From: Gordonia sp. PP30
Lineage (GTDB): Bacteria > Actinomycetota > Actinomycetes > Mycobacteriales > Mycobacteriaceae
Length of the DNA: 64,000 nucleotides
Assembly (NCBI RefSeq): GCF_023100845.1
Contig: NZ_CP095864.1
Coordinates: forward strand, 3,038,001 to 3,102,000
Direction: 5' to 3'
The translations under genes were made by a program, and so were the position numbers. The notes beneath the pieces are model-generated. The model did no database searches. It was not told where the DNA came from and was given only the letters and a program-made list of their open reading frames with translations. This document shows, one piece after another, positions 30,948 to 39,347 of the stretch (position 1 is the first letter of the stretch; each line of letters opens with the position of its first letter).

Positions 30948-31904
30948 GTGACGATTCTTGCCGTGAACGCAACAACCCTCCAGGACCTCATCCAGAAGGC
31001 GCGCGACGCCGGGATGAGCTATCGCCAGATGGAGGACAAGGTCGCCCGCGCGGAGGAGAAGAATCCGCGCGGGATGCGGATCAGTCGGGCCACCGCAAAC
31101 AACATCGCCCGCGGCCGCCACAGCGGACCCGTGAGCGACGAGGTGATCCGAGCGGTCGCCTACCTCGCAGAGGTGCCTGATCAAGTTGCGTTCGCCGCCG
31201 CCGGCCGCCGCACAGACGGACCACCATTCGCCTCCGAGCTACCCGTCGGCGTCGACGACCTCCAGCCACACGAACGTCGAGTCGCCATCGACTTCCTCCG
31301 GCTGCTGGTCTCCCAACGACAGGAGCTCAACCGCCATGAACGAACAGCCGCCCACGCCGATCCGCCGGCCCCGGAACCGGGAACACCGCGCGCGCCCGAG
31401 CCAGAAGACAAGAAGATCCGGGTCACCATCGACAGCGACGGCACCCTCCTCATCAAGCCGCCGGAGACCGGTGCACCGATCGGTCTGGCACGCTCCCAGA
31501 TCGAAGCGATCCTTCACGACGTCCTCGCCCAACGCGACGAGGCCGCGGACGCCGGCGCGCCGATCGACTGGAACTTCGACAACCTCGTCTCGATCGTCCA
31601 GGACCGACTAGAAAGCGCGTTCCTGACCTGGCCAGAGACGATGCCCGACAAGTTCCGGATCATGTTCACCTCGGGGAGCTCGCCGGCCAGCACGGCCACC
31701 CACCTCGAAAGCGGCTACAACCTCGTTGTTCACCACGTAGGCGGACAGAAGGCAGAGGCGGGCGACGGGCCCCGCCAGTCCGACTACGACCTGGCCTCTT
31801 ACCGCACCCGCCACCCGAACATCGCCCCCGGCGACCCCGGAGCGTACGAAGACCCCGGACTGCCGCCGGACCGTATCCCGGGCGACGACGAGGACCCTGC
31901 GTAG
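30948..31904 (+). CDS. Immunity repressor-like HTH protein
   Basis: 318 residues from a GTG at 30948 (AACGAGAG just upstream); a second GTG at 30963 is possible. The N-terminal about 85 residues hold an HTH (AGMSYRQMEDKVARAEEK, RISRATANNIARGRHSGPVS, AVAYLAEVPDQVAFAAAG). The middle is Pro-rich and charged, the C terminus (ARSQIEAILHDVLAQRDEAA to the acidic end GDDEDPA) is unlike LexA/CI proteases. It is transcribed away from the Cro-like gene, heads the only lysogenic operon and precedes an ImmA/IrrE protease, which may cleave it. Confidence 0.75.
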   Translation: MTILAVNATTLQDLIQKARDAGMSYRQMEDKVARAEEKNPRGMRISRATANNIARGRHSGPVSDEVIRAVAYLAEVPDQVAFAAAGRRTDGPPFASELPVGVDDLQPHERRVAIDFLRLLVSQRQELNRHERTAAHADPPAPEPGTPRAPEPEDKKIRVTIDSDGTLLIKPPETGAPIGLARSQIEAILHDVLAQRDEAADAGAPIDWNFDNLVSIVQDRLESAFLTWPETMPDKFRIMFTSGSSPASTATHLESGYNLVVHHVGGQKAEAGDGPRQSDYDLASYRTRHPNIAPGDPGAYEDPGLPPDRIPGDDEDPA

Positions 31905-32384
31905 ATGGCGCAGTCGTGGCCATCGCACAAAGCGTCGTACGTCCTCGGGATTCTGCGCCGCGAACTGGGCTACACGACGAGTGCGCGGTCCCGTTCGGGA
32001 AACCAGGTGTGGCTGATCGCGGCAGGACGCCCGACGATCAGGTGGGCGTACAACAACAAGCAGGTCATCACGCCGGTCGAACTCCGCTGGATCTTCGTCG
32101 AAGATGTCGGGCTCGATGAGGCAGAAGCGCTCACACTGGTCGTCCCCCGCCAGCCCGGGCACTACCAGCCGCGGCGCCCACCAGACTTCCTGGACACACT
32201 GGAGGTCGTGCCGAAGCGGACACCCAAACGATGGCGTGGACCGGACGGCACGCTGTACGAGTACGACCAGCGGCACGGGCACGTCGAGGGCTTCAACAAG
32301 CGCGGGAAGCATATCGGGGTGTTCGACGTTGACACTGGTGAGAGAATCGGAACAGCAGAAAGAGGAAGGAGTATCGATGTCTGA
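31905..32384 (+). CDS. Colicin E3-like ribonuclease toxin, possible HicA-like N-terminal domain
   Basis: 159 residues; the ATG directly follows the repressor stop. Residues about 105-159 match the cytotoxic domain of colicin E3, which cuts 16S rRNA in the decoding site: KRWRGPDGTLYEYDQRHGHV then NKRGKHIGVFDVDTGERIG. The catalytic Asp, His and Glu are in the same spacing (Asp121, His124, Glu128) and Arg153/155 can supply the arginine. Residues about 8-78 (VLGILRRELGYTTSARSRSG, ITPVELRWIFVEDVGLDEAE) resemble HicA, but the usual Gly-Ser-His is Gly-Asn-Gln. No translocation domain or signal exists, so it acts inside the lysogen. Confidence 0.8.
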   Translation: MAQSWPSHKASYVLGILRRELGYTTSARSRSGNQVWLIAAGRPTIRWAYNNKQVITPVELRWIFVEDVGLDEAEALTLVVPRQPGHYQPRRPPDFLDTLEVVPKRTPKRWRGPDGTLYEYDQRHGHVEGFNKRGKHIGVFDVDTGERIGTAERGRSIDV

Positions 32385-33246
32385 GCAGCACACCACCTTC
32401 GTCGATGCTTGCCTCGCGAACCAGGCCCGGCCCACCGACATCGATGATTGGGTCGACCGGTGGCACGACGGCGAAGGCCCAGAGTTGTCGCTCGACGACT
32501 TCCTCGGCTTCACCGCGGATGAGGCGCAACGCGCCCTGCGCGCGACCAGCACAGTCGAAGCGATCATCGAGTCACGCCGTGCGCGCGCGATCCACCTGAT
32601 CCTCACCGACTACGGCGACGGAAACGGCTGGTCGGTCCGGAGCCCCCAAGTTCCGATCGTCGGTGGACGCCCCACAAGCGAGCAGCTACTCGGCGAGCTG
32701 ACCGCAATGCTTCTCGGTGCCGGCGTCGACATCACCGGCCTGGATGACCCTCGTCTCGTCCTCCATGAAGAGCACGTGGCAGTCGACCCATGCGGCGCCC
32801 CGTACCGAATCCGCTGGAGGATCGGCGAGGGTGAAAGCGCCCGCATCGAGGCCGCGAATCGCCTGAACACCGGCGTCATATACGGGTGGGGTGAATACCG
32901 GGATCGCGAACCGGTTCTGCCAACGGGCGAGCGGCTCCTCATCGCCGTCACGAGCACTGACACCCTGGCCGACATCGAGGACCAGCTGCCGCGGCGCGGC
33001 GGGTGCGCCTCAGTCGCCCAGCACCTCGGAGACGATGCCCTCGTGACAGTGCCGTTTCATGACTCCACTATCGGTACGACCGACCGCCGGTTCACGTTCG
33101 ACGAACTCGGACTGAGCCCGGAGAGTACGTTCGGCGCGATCGTTGAGGCGGTGACCACTGCCGAACTCGGCGATCTCGTCCAGGAGATGAAGTCGATCGA
33201 TAGTTACACGCCTGTAATTCCTGGTCAGCGCCGTTTCGTGTCGTAG
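32377..33246 (+). CDS. Probable antitoxin/immunity protein for the E3-like toxin
   Basis: 289 residues, ATG at 32377 preceded by AAGGAG and overlapping the toxin gene by 8 bases, a typical toxin-antitoxin junction. Residues 1-70 form a helical acidic domain (DDWVDRWHDGEGPELSLDDF, LGFTADEAQRALRATSTVEA). Residues about 75-120 (IHLILTDYGDGNGWSVRSPQ, SEQLLGELTAMLLGAG) resemble a HicB-type partial RNase H fold. The C-terminal half is not recognised (YRIRWRIGEGESARIEAANR, RRFTFDELGLSPESTFGAIV). It probably neutralises the toxin; it is much longer than usual antitoxins, so an additional function is likely. Confidence 0.6.
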   Translation: MSEQHTTFVDACLANQARPTDIDDWVDRWHDGEGPELSLDDFLGFTADEAQRALRATSTVEAIIESRRARAIHLILTDYGDGNGWSVRSPQVPIVGGRPTSEQLLGELTAMLLGAGVDITGLDDPRLVLHEEHVAVDPCGAPYRIRWRIGEGESARIEAANRLNTGVIYGWGEYRDREPVLPTGERLLIAVTSTDTLADIEDQLPRRGGCASVAQHLGDDALVTVPFHDSTIGTTDRRFTFDELGLSPESTFGAIVEAVTTAELGDLVQEMKSIDSYTPVIPGQRRFVS

Positions 33247-33268
33247 CCTTCCGCTACCGTCCCGGTCC

Positions 33269-33718
33269 ATGATCCTGTGGCATCCGTGGCGGTGGTTGCG
33301 TGACCGCTATCCCGACGTCGTCGTGCTCCACACTCCGCTGCCGGCCGGGCGCATGGGCAGGTTGTCCGGGATGGAGATCCTGCTCGATCACCGGCTAACG
33401 CAGGCCGAGCGCAGGTGTACCCTCACGCACGAGCTCGTGCACATCGAGCGCCGCGGCGCCGAGCACCCCAGCCCTGCCGTCGAAGAGTCGCTCGTCGAGC
33501 AGGAGACCGCGCGCAGGCTCATCACTCTCGGCCAGTTGGTCGACGCGTTCCGGTGGCTGCGCCATCCCGACCTACCCGCCCTCGCCGAGCACCTGTGGGT
33601 AGATCAGCAGACCGCGCTGACCCGCATGCAGCACCTGGATCCGCTCGAAGTCGCCGAGATCGAGCACGCCTGCGACGGCGACTGGTCGTGGATCATGCCG
33701 CGCGAGGAGTCGGCATGA
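33269..33718 (+). CDS. ImmA/IrrE-type metallopeptidase
   Basis: 149 residues. The zinc motif HELVHIE (HExxH) follows QAERRCTLT, with a downstream Glu in VEESLVEQETARRLI as third ligand, the ImmA/IrrE pattern. In ICEBs1 and actinophages such proteases cleave the repressor after DNA damage and so induce excision. It is the fourth gene of the repressor operon here. A second possible substrate is the antitoxin encoded just upstream. Confidence 0.85.
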   Translation: MILWHPWRWLRDRYPDVVVLHTPLPAGRMGRLSGMEILLDHRLTQAERRCTLTHELVHIERRGAEHPSPAVEESLVEQETARRLITLGQLVDAFRWLRHPDLPALAEHLWVDQQTALTRMQHLDPLEVAEIEHACDGDWSWIMPREESA

Positions 33719-33786
33719 GCACATTGCCCGACGCCGACCGACGGCTCCTCGACATCGCCGGGCCGCCGCTACCGGCAGCCCGGTGA
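33715..33786 (+). CDS. Possible 23-residue peptide after the ImmA-like gene
   Basis: The ATG overlaps the ImmA-like stop (ATGA) and the frame ends four bases before the convergent integrase stop. It encodes MSTLPDADRRLLDIAGPPLP plus three residues. Both convergent stop codons lie in one perfect palindrome, GTGACCGGTCAC (33783-33794). It is too short to be sure. Confidence 0.35.
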   Translation: MSTLPDADRRLLDIAGPPLPAAR

Positions 33787-33790
33787 CCGG

Positions 33791-35209
33791 TCACTTCCAG
33801 GTCAGTTCGATGCCTTCACCGGCCGGATAGATCCGCCGGCCGGTGCCGATCCGGAAGATCTTGATCTCGACCATCGCGCGGATCAGGTCGCGCCGCCGCA
33901 TCAGGGACAGATCATCCCACCGGGCGCGGGCGTCGGGACCCATCATGGCAGCGACGATCGGCGACGAGACGCGCGCGCGAGCCCGCTGCTCGGCGGCCTC
34001 GATCTTCGGCATCAGGGTAGCCTCGATCCGCGCGAGCGACACCGGAGACACCTCCCCCGCCGCGGCCGCCGTGACGAAACCGTCGAGGCGCTGGCGCAGC
34101 GCCCGCACCTCTTCCACGGCGGCCGCATAGTCGGCGTCCGAGGATGCGCGATCGGTCACCAGATCCTGGCCTTCAAGGCGCCGCAGCACCGACTCGGTGA
34201 CGAACGGGTCGACCTTGTGCATGACGCGGCACACGCAGAAGCGCCGGCCCCCGGTCGGCTGATTGCCCTTGCACATGTACGACGTCGCGCCACGGTTGCT
34301 GATCTTCGTCATCGGCGCCCCGCAGTGCCCGCACTCCGCAATCCCGGTGAGCAACCATCGCGGCTGAGAACCGCGCGGCGGCCGCGTCGTTCGCGACGGA
34401 TCAGAAAGCACCGCCGCCAGCCTCTCATGCTCGTCACGGGTGATGATCGGCTCCCAGACGCCTTCTCCGACGATCTTCTTGCGGTGGGTGACGAGTCCGG
34501 CGTACGTCGGATTGCGGGCGATCTCGCGGAGCGTGGTGGGGATCCAGGCGCCGACGGTGCCGTCACGGCGCGGCCTCGGTGGAGGCACCTCCCGGGCGTT
34601 GAGGTCGCGGCACACCGAGTAGATCGTCTCCCCCGCAAGGAGTCGGCGTACGACCTCGCGCACGATCGGCGCGGTGTCGGGATCGGGTACGCGGGTGATG
34701 GACCGCCCGGTGTGCTCGTCGCGGATGATCCGGTAGCCGTAGGCCAGCTTCCCGTGCGGGCGTCCGGCCTCGCGGGTGGCGCGCACAGCGCGCAGGACAC
34801 GGTCGCGGGTCTGCTCGACCTCCTTCTCGGCGAGCAGGGCGTCGAGGCCGGTGGCGAAGCGGTCGTCACCGCGGGACAGGTCGTGGATCTTCCCGGAGTA
34901 GCACCACAGGATGCCACGCTCGGCGCACAGCTCGCGCAGGTCGAGGTAGGCGCGCAGGTCTCGCTGGGCGCGTGAGGCCTCCCAGGTGACGAGGACGTCG
35001 CCGGCCGCGAGGATCCCGCGCAGGCGATCGTAGGCGGGGCGCTCGCCACGGGAGTAGCGTGAGGCGCCGACGTCGTTGTCGACGAGCACTTCGGCGACGT
35101 CCCAGTCTTCTCGGGCGGCGACGTCGCGGCACTCTTTCTCCTGTTCGGAGACCGATTTTCCGCGCCCGCTGGTGTCGGAGGAGACGCGGCAGTAGATGAT
35201 CGCTCGCAC
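33791..35209 (-). CDS. int: Large serine integrase
   Basis: 472 residues. The catalytic domain has the YCRVSSD motif (nucleophile Ser in residues 9-10), conserved Arg in ASRAQRDLRAYLDL and DRFATGLDALLAEKEVEQTR. A recombinase domain (about 150-250) has LAYGYRIIRDEHTG and PTTLREIARNPTYAGLV. The zinc ribbon has CGHCGAP and a later CVC; a coiled coil (about 355-400) precedes the end. It integrates phage DNA at short unrelated attP/attB sites and needs a directionality factor for excision; none is recognised here. Its start lies some 20 bases from the comEC junction, so attP is just upstream. Confidence 0.95.
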   Translation of the reverse strand: MRAIIYCRVSSDTSGRGKSVSEQEKECRDVAAREDWDVAEVLVDNDVGASRYSRGERPAYDRLRGILAAGDVLVTWEASRAQRDLRAYLDLRELCAERGILWCYSGKIHDLSRGDDRFATGLDALLAEKEVEQTRDRVLRAVRATREAGRPHGKLAYGYRIIRDEHTGRSITRVPDPDTAPIVREVVRRLLAGETIYSVCRDLNAREVPPPRPRRDGTVGAWIPTTLREIARNPTYAGLVTHRKKIVGEGVWEPIITRDEHERLAAVLSDPSRTTRPPRGSQPRWLLTGIAECGHCGAPMTKISNRGATSYMCKGNQPTGGRRFCVCRVMHKVDPFVTESVLRRLEGQDLVTDRASSDADYAAAVEEVRALRQRLDGFVTAAAAGEVSPVSLARIEATLMPKIEAAEQRARARVSSPIVAAMMGPDARARWDDLSLMRRRDLIRAMVEIKIFRIGTGRRIYPAGEGIELTWK

Positions 35210-35250
35210 ACGCCCGACAATACTCTTGCTATCGTTTGTTCTCCCCGCTG
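35210..35250. other. attR: right prophage/chromosome junction in comEC
   Basis: On the minus strand ComEC reads GLTHLIAVSG and then ENKR-stop. ComEC proteins normally continue AVSG-x-N-x-x-(I/L) into membrane helices, so crossover lies at or near AGCGGGGAGAAC (35231-35242). The exact core cannot be set without the left junction. Confidence 0.7.
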
Positions 35251-35972
35251 ACAGCGATCAGATGCGTGAGACCGGCCGCCCGGAAGTTCTCCCGCAGCTC
35301 CGGATCGAGGTCGCCGGTGTCACCCAGCACCAGGCCGGGGAACAGGCCGGCCGCCCGTGGCGGCAGGGCCCGGGCCGCCGTCGCCGCGAGCCTCTCCCGG
35401 ACCGTGCCCGCCCACCGCTGCCAGATCGGTGCGCGGCCGATCACCTCGGGCTCGCCGAGTGCCGTGAGGTGCGCCGCCAGCAGGCGATCGGCCGCCCGGC
35501 CGGGTGGCGGTTTGGCCCGGACACGGACGGAGAGTCGTTGTCCGGGAACAGTCTCCGGAAGCTGTCCGGTACGGAGCAGCAGTTGAGCGTCGACCGGCCG
35601 GGTGCGCACGCGGTTGACCGTCAGCACGCGCACCGGCAATCGGGCGAACGACTGCTGGGCGCCGATCATCGGGTCACCGGTCACTTGCAGGGTGACGACA
35701 GGTTTGCCACCGTCCCGGTGGATCGGCGCGCTCTCGGCGATCCCGATGCGCAGTGCGCAGACCGTCGCCGCGGCCGCCGCGAGTCCGCAGATTCCCGCGA
35801 CGGTCACCGCCACACCGGTTCGGCTGTGCCGCAAGGTGATCCAAATCGTCAGACCGAGCACAGCCAGCGCGCCCACCAGCCAGAAGGTGACGGCGAGAGG
35901 AACGCAGAGAGCGACGGCCACCACGGCCCAGCATGCGGCCGCCGGGCCGGCCAGCCGCAGATCCACGCCCAT
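35229..35972 (-). pseudogene. comEC: comEC, 5' part, cut by prophage insertion
   Basis: 247 residues of the DNA-uptake channel ComEC: N-terminal membrane segments (ACWAVVAVALCVPLAVTFWL, VTVAGICGLAAAAATVCAL), the OB-like periplasmic DUF4131 region, and RAAGLFPGLVLGDTGDLDPE then FRAAGLTHLIAVSG, the start of the competence domain. The remaining several hundred residues are missing; they should lie left of the prophage. It starts 9 bases after comEA. The truncated protein cannot form the channel; excision would restore it. Confidence 0.9.
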
Positions 35973-35981
35973 CGCCGGCCC

Positions 35982-37121
35982 CTAACCGACCGTGACGGCG
36001 TCGCGCAGCTTGGCGAGCCGCGCCGAGCCGATCCCGTCGACCTCGCCGAGCTGTTCCACCGAGGCGAACCGGCCGTGCTGCTCCCGCCAGGCGATGATCG
36101 CCTGCGCGGTGACCGGCCCGACGCCGGGCAGCGCGTCGAGTTCGGTCGCGGTCGCCGTGTTGAGATTCACCTTGCCGCCGGCGGTCCCGCCCGGCCCGCC
36201 GCCACCGGCATCGACACCGGCGCCCGAGCCGCCGCCCGCACCGGAGGACACGACTGCACTGCGCACCGACTCCGGTCCGTCCTCGCGGGTGCCCACGAGG
36301 ACCTGGTCGCCGTCGTGCAGGATCTGCGCGAGATTCAGACTCAGCACATCCGCCCGCTCCCGGATACCGCCGGCCCGATCGAGGGCTTGCGCCACCCGCG
36401 CGTCCTTCGGCAGCGTGACCAGGCCGGGCCGGTTCACCAGTCCGGCCACACTGACCACGATCTCCGCGGCGTCACCGGTCGGCTCGGCCCCACCACTCGC
36501 CGGAACGCCGGACGACGGTCCCGCCGATGCGGGGAAGTTCACCAGCGGCGTCGCCGGTTCGCTGTCGCGGAAGAGCGCGAAACCGGCGACGACGCAGGCG
36601 ATCACCCCCACCCCGATCAGCGCGATCGCGGCGGGCGGCAGCATGGTCAATCGCCGCGCCGGGCGCGCCCAATCGTCGTCCGGGTCGTGATCCGGATCAT
36701 CGTCGTCCGGGTCGTCGTCCCGGTCCCCGCCCATCCGATAGGAGTCGCGCCGATCGTCCCCGCCGTCGACCGCCGGATCCAGCACCTCGTCCCAGTGCCC
36801 GAACCCCGTCCTCCGGGGCGACGCCTCGTCCTCCGCCTCGGCCCAATCGTCGTCCTCGAACCCGTCCTCGCCTCCGGCATCGGAATCCGGCTGTCCGGTG
36901 GAGTCCTCTCGCGCACGACGCCCGGCCCAGGCGCGGCGGCCGGCCGCGGTATCGAGCCAGCTCGGCATCGCGGTGGCGCCCCACTCCTCTGGATCGAGAC
37001 TCCCGGCGGCCCGTCGCGCGGGTGGCTCGTCGTCGAGACTCCGGCGCGGCGGTCGGGCGGCTGATCGCGCGGGCAGCACGCGGTCCAGTCCACCGCTGGG
37101 GCTGTTCGTTCTCCTGGCCAT
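35982..37121 (-). CDS. comEA: ComEA-like helix-hairpin-helix DNA-binding protein
   Basis: 379 residues. A long charged N terminus (Asp/Arg-rich, about 1-160, cytoplasmic) is followed by one membrane helix (PPAAIALIGVGVIACVVAGF), a SLBB domain (VVSVAGLVNRPGLVTLPKDA, DRAGGIRERADVLSLNLAQI, DGDQVLVG), a Gly-rich linker and a C-terminal helix-hairpin-helix (VNLNTATATELDALPGVGPV, FASVEQLGEVDGIGSARLAK). ComEA binds double-stranded DNA outside the membrane and hands it to ComEC. The extra acidic cytoplasmic region is typical of Gordonia/mycobacterial forms. Confidence 0.92.
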   Translation of the reverse strand: MARRTNSPSGGLDRVLPARSAARPPRRSLDDEPPARRAAGSLDPEEWGATAMPSWLDTAAGRRAWAGRRAREDSTGQPDSDAGGEDGFEDDDWAEAEDEASPRRTGFGHWDEVLDPAVDGGDDRRDSYRMGGDRDDDPDDDDPDHDPDDDWARPARRLTMLPPAAIALIGVGVIACVVAGFALFRDSEPATPLVNFPASAGPSSGVPASGGAEPTGDAAEIVVSVAGLVNRPGLVTLPKDARVAQALDRAGGIRERADVLSLNLAQILHDGDQVLVGTREDGPESVRSAVVSSGAGGGSGAGVDAGGGGPGGTAGGKVNLNTATATELDALPGVGPVTAQAIIAWREQHGRFASVEQLGEVDGIGSARLAKLRDAVTVG

Positions 37122-37201
37122 AGGCCGACGCTAGGCACCGGCCCGCCACGGCGACAGACCCCCGGACGCCGGCCTGTGGATACCGGGCGGTATCCACAGG
37201 T

Positions 37202-38050
37202 TCAGTCGAGGGGGTCTAGACCCCGGCCGATGGATATGCCTACCGCGCCCATGCCGACGTGAACACCGAGGACCATGCCGAGCTCCACAACCAGCGACGA
37301 CGTCACGTGCGGCAGCCGCGCCACCACCTTCTCCTGGACCTCGACGGCGAGTTCGGGTGCCTGGCAGTGCTGGACCGCGACGGTCACCTCGTCGTCACCG
37401 ACCAGCTCGACGACGTCGTCGATCATGGCGGCGATCGCCTTGGTCATCGTGCGCTGCCGTTCCTTCAGCGTGAGGACGCCGTCGGCCATGTTCAGGATCG
37501 GTTTGATCGACAGTGCGGACCCGAGAAGGTGGCTCGCGGCGCTGATACGGCCGCTGTGCCGCAAGTTCTCCAGGGTCTGCACGCACATCAGCGATTCAGC
37601 GGTCGCCGCGGCACGGACGGCCGCCTCGTAGACCTCGTCCCGATCGCCGCCGGCCGCCGCGGTCTGGGCGGCCGCCAGCGTCGTCAAACCCACCGAGACT
37701 CCCGCCGCGCGCGAATCGACCACGCGCAGCTCGCTGCCGAGTTCCTCAGCTACCAGCCGGGCCGCCGCCCAGGTACCCGAGAGCCTCCGGGACATGTGGA
37801 CGGCCACGACCCCGTCGCCGTCGCTGCGCTCCAGGGCCTCCCGGTACAGCTCCGTGAGATCCTGCGGGTTGGCGCCGGAGGTCGTCACCCCGGAGGTGGA
37901 CACCACGCTCCGGGGAATCCGGTCGACACCCTCCAGGTACTCGGTGCCGTCCGGCATGTACACGTGCAGCGGCGCCTGCCGGATGCCGTAGCGGTCCGCC
38001 AGTGACGCGGGCAACCGCGAAGACGAATCGGTGACGACGATGACAGACAT
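37202..38050 (-). CDS. DegV family fatty-acid-binding protein
   Basis: 282 residues. DegV hallmarks are VIVVTDSSSRLPASLADRYG, the RSVVSTSGVTTSGANPQDLT region with lipid-contacting Ser/Thr, VHMSRRLSGTWAAARLVAEE, LRVVDSRAAGVSVGLTTLAA and ENLRHSGRISAASHLLGSAL. DegV proteins bind fatty acids and supply fatty acid kinase FakA. A DAK2-domain protein (FakA-like) is encoded at 49.8-51.4 kb. Precedes comEA in the same direction with an 80-base gap. Confidence 0.9.
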   Translation of the reverse strand: MSVIVVTDSSSRLPASLADRYGIRQAPLHVYMPDGTEYLEGVDRIPRSVVSTSGVTTSGANPQDLTELYREALERSDGDGVVAVHMSRRLSGTWAAARLVAEELGSELRVVDSRAAGVSVGLTTLAAAQTAAAGGDRDEVYEAAVRAAATAESLMCVQTLENLRHSGRISAASHLLGSALSIKPILNMADGVLTLKERQRTMTKAIAAMIDDVVELVGDDEVTVAVQHCQAPELAVEVQEKVVARLPHVTSSLVVELGMVLGVHVGMGAVGISIGRGLDPLD

Positions 38051-38207
38051 TCCTACAACTTAGCCGCACCACCCCGGGGCCCGGCCCCCGGTTCGGATTG
38101 CCGGTATCGCCGGGCTCGTTTGCTGTCCGGTGGTCGCCCAGCCGCCACGGGACAGCAGACGGCGACCGGAATGGAACCGGATGCACCGGCGGCGCGTCTA
38201 AACAGGC

Positions 38208-39190
38208 ATGGGACCACCGCTTTCGGCCGGAGCACCGACAGTCGATCCGGCGAGCACCGATCGCGCGACCCGGCGTGCGGACCGGCGTGCGGACCGGCAC
38301 ATCGTCGCGACGCGGGTCGCTCGCCGGATCGCCGACCACGACGGGATCATCACGCATACCGAAGCCGTCGAACTCGGGATGACCCGAGCGGCGATCCACA
38401 CCAGGATCGACAGCGGCGCCCGGCGCCGGCTCACTCCCGGGGTCTACCTCTGCGGCACGCACGATCTCACCGGCGCGGCCAGGCTCCGCGCCGCGGTCGC
38501 CGTTCACCGCGCCGGCGCCGACCACACCGCCGCGGCGTTCTGGCACGGGATGCTCGACGACCTTCCCGCCGCGATCACGCTGTCCGCGCCGCCCACCGTG
38601 ACCGGCCGGAGCTCGGCGCCTTCGCCACCGACCTCGTCCGCCGGGAGCTTGCGCCCGAGGACGTCGAGACGCTGCGCGGGATCCGGGTGACCCACCGCCC
38701 GCTCACGGTTCTTGCTGGCGGTGGCCCTTCTCGACGATCCCCAGGCGTTCTTCGACCGCGCGCTGCACACCGGCCAGGTCACCGTCGAGGCCGTGCAGCG
38801 CGCGTTCGAGCGCAATTGACGCCGGCCCGGGATCCGGGCCGCGCTGCCGTATCTGGAAGCCGCCTCGTGTGACAGCGAAGCCGAGAGCGAGCGCGTGTTC
38901 GTGAAGCGGTTGCGTACCGAGAAGATCGGCGGTTGGGTGCAGCAACTCCCGTTCGGACGCCGGCGGATCGATTTCGCCTCGCCCGCCGAGGGGTGGCGGT
39001 AGAGATCAGCGGCTGGGCCTACCACCGCGACCACGATCGATTCGAGTCCGATGCGGCCAAGGCCGCGGCCCTCGCCGCGGCGGGGTGGCTGGTGCTTCCG
39101 TTCACGTGGCGCCAGATCACCATGGATCCGATCGGTTGTGTCGAGAAGATCGTGGCGGCGATCCGCGTCCGGCGCGCACGCCTCGGCTGA
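38208..39190 (+). pseudogene. Decayed AbiEi-like/DUF559 gene
   Basis: Three reading frames must be joined to recover one protein. Frame one (from 38208) gives a wHTH-like start (RIADHDGIITHTEAVELGMT, RRRLTPGVYLCGTHD) to about 38600. A second gives RPELGAFATDLVRRELAPED to about 38710. A third gives AVALLDDPQAFFDRALHTGQ and stops at 38819. After that come KIGGWVQQLPFGRRRIDFA and, from about 39000, VAVEISGWAYHRDHDRFESD with ITMDPIGCVEKIVAAIRVRR, the DUF559 vsr-like nuclease fold. At least three frameshifts or stops make it non-functional. Confidence 0.8.
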
Positions 39191-39261
39191 CACCCTGCTG
39201 TCGCGCGGTCGTACAACAGCCACCGCGCAGCAGACTAGCCTGAGATCCCGTCCTAAGGGCC

Positions 39262-39291
39262 AAGGTCTCGACTCCGCTCGACCACCGTGGT
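39262..39291. repeat. Dispersed repeat copy (TCTCGACTCCGCTCGACCACC type)
   Basis: GGTCTCGACTCCGCTCGACC lies after the decayed gene. Related sequences occur at 47,440-47,510 and, in coding form, at 43,290-43,320. This is the style of short intergenic repeats scattered through Gordonia-type genomes. The rest of 39,191-39,347 shows nothing else. Confidence 0.5.
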
Positions 39292-39347
39292 GAGCCCCGC
39301 GGGAAGTCGACCGTAACGGGGAGAAGACCGTTGGGAGGTAGTGGCCG

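Larger units (their letters stand above)
1..35240. mobile_element. Siphovirus prophage, right part, integrated in comEC
   Basis: A continuous phage genome with terminase, portal, capsid, tail, lysis, replication, immunity and integrase modules. The right boundary is where the ComEC reading frame stops matching ComEC (about 35,229-35,245), immediately upstream of the serine integrase start. The left boundary is outside the window. All structural and lytic genes read leftward; the repressor operon reads rightward. Gene order and families such as DUF2744, DUF2746, ReqiPepy6 Gp37-like and DUF2303 match temperate siphoviruses of Gordonia, Rhodococcus and mycobacteria. All structural, replication and integration genes seen are open. 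Confidence 0.95.

Noticed and set aside
31239..32606. Minus-strand frames opposite the repressor and toxin genes
   Set aside because: They lack starts and known domains, while the plus-strand genes have clear motifs and overlaps.
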